This document shows, one piece after another, positions 59,931 through 64,000 of a stretch of DNA of 64,000 bases (positions within the stretch are counted from its first letter, which is position 1; every line of letters starts with the position of its first letter). The stretch spans positions 35,670,616-35,734,615 of the forward strand of contig NC_067196.1 of the NCBI RefSeq assembly GCF_000699445.3, given 5' to 3'. Position numbers and translations under genes: made by a program. This DNA comes from Schistosoma haematobium. Its lineage: Eukaryota; Platyhelminthes; Trematoda; Strigeidida; Schistosomatidae. The notes beneath the pieces are model-generated. The model saw only the letters and a program-made list of their open reading frames with translations, was not told the DNA's origin and did no database searches.

Positions 59931-60095
59931 ATGTTGGGTTATGTAACAATTGAAGTACAAGGAGAGAATATGGAAGGTGCAGCACGTCATGCTCAAAGAT
60001 TAGCTGGAAATTTTCTTGAAGATATGGAAGCAATACAAAAAGCTTCTCGTGAAAGAGATAGACGGGCGATGAGTCATTTTGAAACTAATTCTGTG
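59931..60095 (+). CDS. Coding exon of an unrecognised gene
   Basis: From an ATG at 59931 the frame reads MLGYVTIEVQGENMEGAARH, then AQRLAGNFLEDMEAIQKASR and ERDRRAMSHFETNSV, ending in phase 0 at a perfect donor G|GTAAGT (60096). The composition (Ala, Arg, Glu, Asp, Met; amphipathic and probably helical) is very unlike the surrounding AT-rich background, which makes chance unlikely. No acceptor is obvious upstream, so this may be the first coding exon; otherwise the acceptor is weak. The rest of the gene should lie to the right, probably beyond the window. I do not recognise the family. Confidence 0.7.
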
Positions 60096-61018
60096 GTAAG
60101 TCTACATTATATTTTGTTAATTTTAATCTTTTGAGCATTATATATTTATTTAATAGTAGTAATCGGTGTACAAAAATATAAACATTTTTGGAAAAGTAAT
60201 TATATATATATCACTTCTCAGGGTGTTTACAAAGTTCATGAATAAGAATCGCATAAATTATCACTGAAAACAAATAGTAGTATCAAAATTACATTTCAGT
60301 TCAGATTATGCTAACGGTGTTGATGATGAGAACTGTAAGTGATGAGGAAATAGCTGTCAACGTAATCATTTTTTAAGTTTTTAATTACTATTGAGTTATT
60401 GCTCAAGATACTCATCATCTGAAATGATTAAGCAAATAGTCATGTTCACGATAATTGAAAAAAGATCCAAGAGTATTGGAATTTACAAGATATTACATGT
60501 TTTCTGAATTGAGATATGTGGTTCTTTCTTCAAATATATTTATCAATAAACTAAACCATTGGGTTAGTTTTTAGGAATGGTAGTGTACTAGTTCGAAAAG
60601 ATTTTCATCAAAGTTTGGTTTATTTGTATTATATAAAACTTTAAAATGTCTATTAATCTGAATAGATTTGAGTTAAATAACATGGAATCATTTTGTTTCG
60701 TCAACTTATTAACGGCTAATAACAATATAATAAGTGAAATTATAAATATAAAGTTACTTTTTATAGAAAACCAAAGTTGACCAGCAATTTGGAGAAATAA
60801 TAATCTGTATTGAAATTATATGTTAAATCAACATGAATACCATTGAAAGACAGATAAGGCGGTTTAAAAATTGTAATGCAGTACCTAAATGAAACTTTTT
60901 GACGATTGTTATTACTTCCTTTAATACAATAAAAAAAATATTTGAATACCATAAAATATTTACGTATATTTATGTGAGGCAATTAGTCTGTTTGATGAAT
61001 TTCGATAGTGTAATAAGA
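60096..61018 (+). other. Probable intron following the 59.9 kb exon
   Basis: Starts GTAAGTC. No matching downstream exon is identified in this stretch. Confidence 0.4.
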
Positions 61019-61640
61019 AGACGAAGATTATCAGAAAACAAAATGATGTGAAAATAGTTTGAAACCTCATCAATCTGGATAATAAGCTTAGATTATCAGG
61101 GTAGATTTAAGATGAGAACATATGTGCACATGTACCTAAATGATTGCAGAAATAAATAAAATCAAATGATCCAATAAGAGTAGAGGATAAACATCCATCA
61201 TCCTCTATTGCCAAACACATCATTGAAACAGGTCATAAGATTGATCTTAACTCGACTTTTTTGGTGTTGTACAAAAGTATAAAAGGGCGTCTACTATGGT
61301 TTATTGAAGCCTTAGCCATATGAAAATTCATACCTCCTCTGTGTAGTTAAAAACAGCTTGTTTTCACCTTAAACCTATCGTGATAATATTAAATTAATAT
61401 CCAGTGTAATGGGTTTTTACATTATTTTTCATATTTTCTTTGTTATCATTGTCTCCTATAACCCCCCCCCATTTCGAGTCTAGTTAACCCTTTATTTTTA
61501 TATGAAAATGTTCTTTACAAGTATATGTGTGATCAGATTGTTCGAATTGTATTGCCCCAATATACCATTACATAGTTCTAATAATCTTCATCTTCTTATT
61601 ACACTATGGAAATTTATCAAAGGGACTAATTGTCTTAAAT
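61019..61640 (+). repeat. Dispersed repeat shared with 46120-46445, copy 2
   Basis: Same landmark order as copy 1 with an inserted segment near 61060-61400. Contains a run of nine C (about 61461-61469). Confidence 0.65.
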
Positions 61641-62388
61641 TCCTTAAAAGAAGACTCCCTGTACATACAAAAATTATCATTTTTATTTCATTAGGTGTTA
61701 AGTTTGCTAGAGTAATATGTTTTATATGATTCAATGTTCAATTTGTTTCTAAGATAACATTTCTATTCATAAATAAATACCTAAGGTCAGGTGAAAGTAT
61801 AGAATTTTTAATTGATGAAAAATATCACATTAAATAGAAAACAGCTTAACTTTAAAAATATGAAAATAGAAAACATTGTCTGATAGATTGGGTTGGTAAC
61901 AAGGGCTTTATAATGTGAACAGAAACATCTAATTACTCAATTATAAAAATGTAAAAAACAAAAAGAATATTCTAATTATTTTAATGTATGAAAATAACTA
62001 TTCTTAGTGCATAATGTGAAACGTTTTTAATTTCACTTCAATAATATTTGATTTATGAGGGATTAAGTTTAGCCATGATTTTCAAAATTCACAATATTTT
62101 ACTCAGGACAATGTAAACATGTCACATACATTATGATAAGGACTGTAATCATTACTATGTTGTTACTACTTAATTTTATCGTCATTAAATAGTAGTTTTC
62201 TCAAGCAATAATTGCTATATATATAATTTTCATTTCGACGAAATCATTTGCTTAAGCTGTATATTCGTATATATAGTTATATGGAAAACAAATGTTTATA
62301 GGAGGATACAAAAGATTGCATCATAAAATGGATTTGTAGCTAAATAACAAATGAGGTTACATACTAATCAAGGGGTAAGGAAGAAAAT
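61641..62388. other. Nothing recognised
   Basis: AT-rich; could be intron of the gene starting at 59931. Confidence 0.4.
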
Positions 62389-62397
62389 AATTTATAG

Positions 62398-62583
62398 GTC
62401 CAATTGTTAGATATGAAGAAATTTCACAGATTGAAATCATGAGTCGATTGAAGCTAGACCAGCATGGAAAACCTGGAAGCACTGCACGGCCGTTTTGTCC
62501 TAGTATGGGTCCTGGGTTCGAATATCGCGGGGTGCAGGATCGTAGATGTGCGCTGCCGAAGAGTCCCACCACATGAGCAAGTA
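62398..62583. mobile_element. Collapsed palindromic tRNA/hammerhead SINE, copy 4
   Basis: An inverted tail and hammerhead half (to about 62507, CCTAGTATGG) fuse directly to a forward unit beginning at box B (GTCCTGGGTTCGAATATC). Both tRNA heads between them have been lost. Flanked by the 9-bp direct repeat AATTTATAG (62389-62397 and 62584-62592). Confidence 0.7.
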
Positions 62584-62631
62584 AATTTATAGATATACAT
62601 TGATGTGGCCCAAAGCGGAAGTTTATCATTA

Positions 62632-62651
62632 ATATATATATATATATATAT
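62632..62651. repeat. (TA)n microsatellite
   Basis: About ten TA units just right of the collapsed SINE. Confidence 0.85.
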
Positions 62652-63222
62652 TAAGCACTAAACAGTTTCGGCTTATAATAAGACTAAGCATAACAGTCAC
62701 TCAATCCGATGTAGTTTTCATCAGATTTTCAGGTGATATCAATACTTGATTAAAACTAGCTTTAAATTTATATCGGATGTGAAATTGGTGAATACATGAT
62801 GCATTCAGTACCAAAGCTGATAACAAGTATATTTTTTTATAGAAATACAAGGTTTAGTCGTTATATGAATAAAGGATTGTGGTTAATAGAGGAATTAAGG
62901 TGTTTTGTTTCATCATAATTGGTACTCATCGACTGAATACACGTGTTTCCCATCGTTGAATTTTACATCAATTCTATAACCTAGTACTTTTTGCCTTAAA
63001 CTGACAACACGTTATTCATTGAGCATCGTATAGGATTTACATTTGTCAATAAAATTGATCGCGATTCAGTCAGTTATTAACAACATCAGGATAATTCAAA
63101 ACCTAATCCAATGGTAATATAACGAATATTGTCTTGAGTGAAACAGTTAATAGTATGTAACCTCTACATATATCATACTTCATAAAATAAACGTTTTTCA
63201 GGTAAGAATATCGAATTGTTCA
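62652..63222. other. Nothing recognised
   Basis: AT-rich sequence between the SINE and the LTR-like repeat. Confidence 0.4.
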
Positions 63223-63679
63223 ATGTTTAGTGGACCGAAATCTGACTCCAATTAGATCGTATGAATGTTTGTTATCGCCTATCCTCGTATATAATCATCG
63301 ACTTAAATCGCGTTAGTCAATAACGGGATTTAAATAAGTCGAATAGCGAGAATGGACATGTGAACACACATATTTTGTACATAAAGCGAATGGAATAGAA
63401 CAAGGCAAAACGACGAGCAGTGGAGATGGCTGGTCAACCAACTCCCATTTAACCAAGCGTTAACCTATATTTATAGTTACACAAAAATAGGTTACAGACA
63501 TGTGATGAGTAATAGGGTAAGATGTGTACACATACCTACGCGCTCATATAAAAACAGTCAAGGTTGATAAGCGAATAATTAACAAGGTCAAAATGTGACT
63601 CAAGTGGAATGAATAGAATGGGCTGTCCGAAAGCTAAAATAAGGTATATGGGCTTAACATAATAACCGACACTACAAAT
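63223..63679. mobile_element. LTR-like repeat, copy 2
   Basis: Matches 32398-32853 from GATTCCAATTAG-like sequence to the ACACTACA terminus, with an extra stretch of about 60 bp (63295-63400) and a shortened start. No internal retroelement coding sequence is adjacent. Confidence 0.6.
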
Positions 63680-64000
63680 GCACTAAACCTTTACGTAACT
63701 TCATTTAACTTTATTCATTAAAAATCAAACTAGAATTTCATTTCAATTTATAAACCTGAAAAACGAAAGATAAAAATCAAATTTAATCAATTAATGTGGA
63801 AATAGAGGTCAATTTACTTTTCAACTAATCAATATAAAAAGTTTATATTTATGTTACTAACTCTTTGTTACCCTAATCCTATCTATTTTACTAATATCCA
63901 GTTATAGATTATCATTTTTCTGTTTATTTTAAAGTAACTATATAATAAAAACGTTCTTTGTTGTGTTTTTTTAAAATCAAAAATGAAACCTTGGAACCAA
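63680..64000. other. Window end, nothing recognised
   Basis: AT-rich sequence with no exon recognised. Confidence 0.4.

Noticed and set aside
60761..60982. - strand frame with FKPPYLSFNGIHVDLTYN, reminiscent of a nucleotidyltransferase strand
   Set aside because: Too short and lacks the catalytic Asp pair; resemblance is probably coincidental.

Overview
The window looks like a flatworm nuclear genome, most probably Schistosoma or a close schistosomatid. The evidence is its high AT content, long introns full of repeats, tRNA-headed short repeats that carry hammerhead ribozymes (the architecture known from schistosome Sm-alpha elements), and RTE-like LINE fragments of schistosome type. I cannot fix the species from the sequence alone.

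The left half (2.6-30.1 kb, + strand) is one gene. Nine exons with compatible GT/AG junctions join into an 883-codon reading frame whose first half is a tubulin-tyrosine-ligase-like (TTLL) ATP-grasp domain, closest in motif order to TTLL10 protein polyglycylases. The last exon adds a long Asn/Ser/Thr-rich tail. Intron 1 (12.5 kb) and introns 3 to 8 hold most of the repeats in this half.

The right half (30.1-64 kb) is gene-poor. It contains the TTLL10 3' UTR, a possible 64-residue secreted peptide gene (38.5 kb), an eroded two-exon gene on the - strand (49.5-50.2 kb), and one convincing coding exon with a perfect donor (59.93-60.10 kb) that probably begins a gene leaving the window to the right.

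Much of the identifiable remainder is mobile DNA: LINE fragments (1.0, 12.6, 22.9, 36.2 kb), LTR-like sequences (32.4, 37.6, 63.2 kb), foldback elements (40.3, 52.2 kb), an unnamed family with a terminal hairpin (at least seven copies), and two tRNA-plus-hammerhead SINE families. The most striking observation is that several of these SINEs are head-inward palindromes, with two inverted units and both tails outside. Some are flanked by apparent 9-15 bp direct repeats, which suggests that the palindrome itself moved as a unit.
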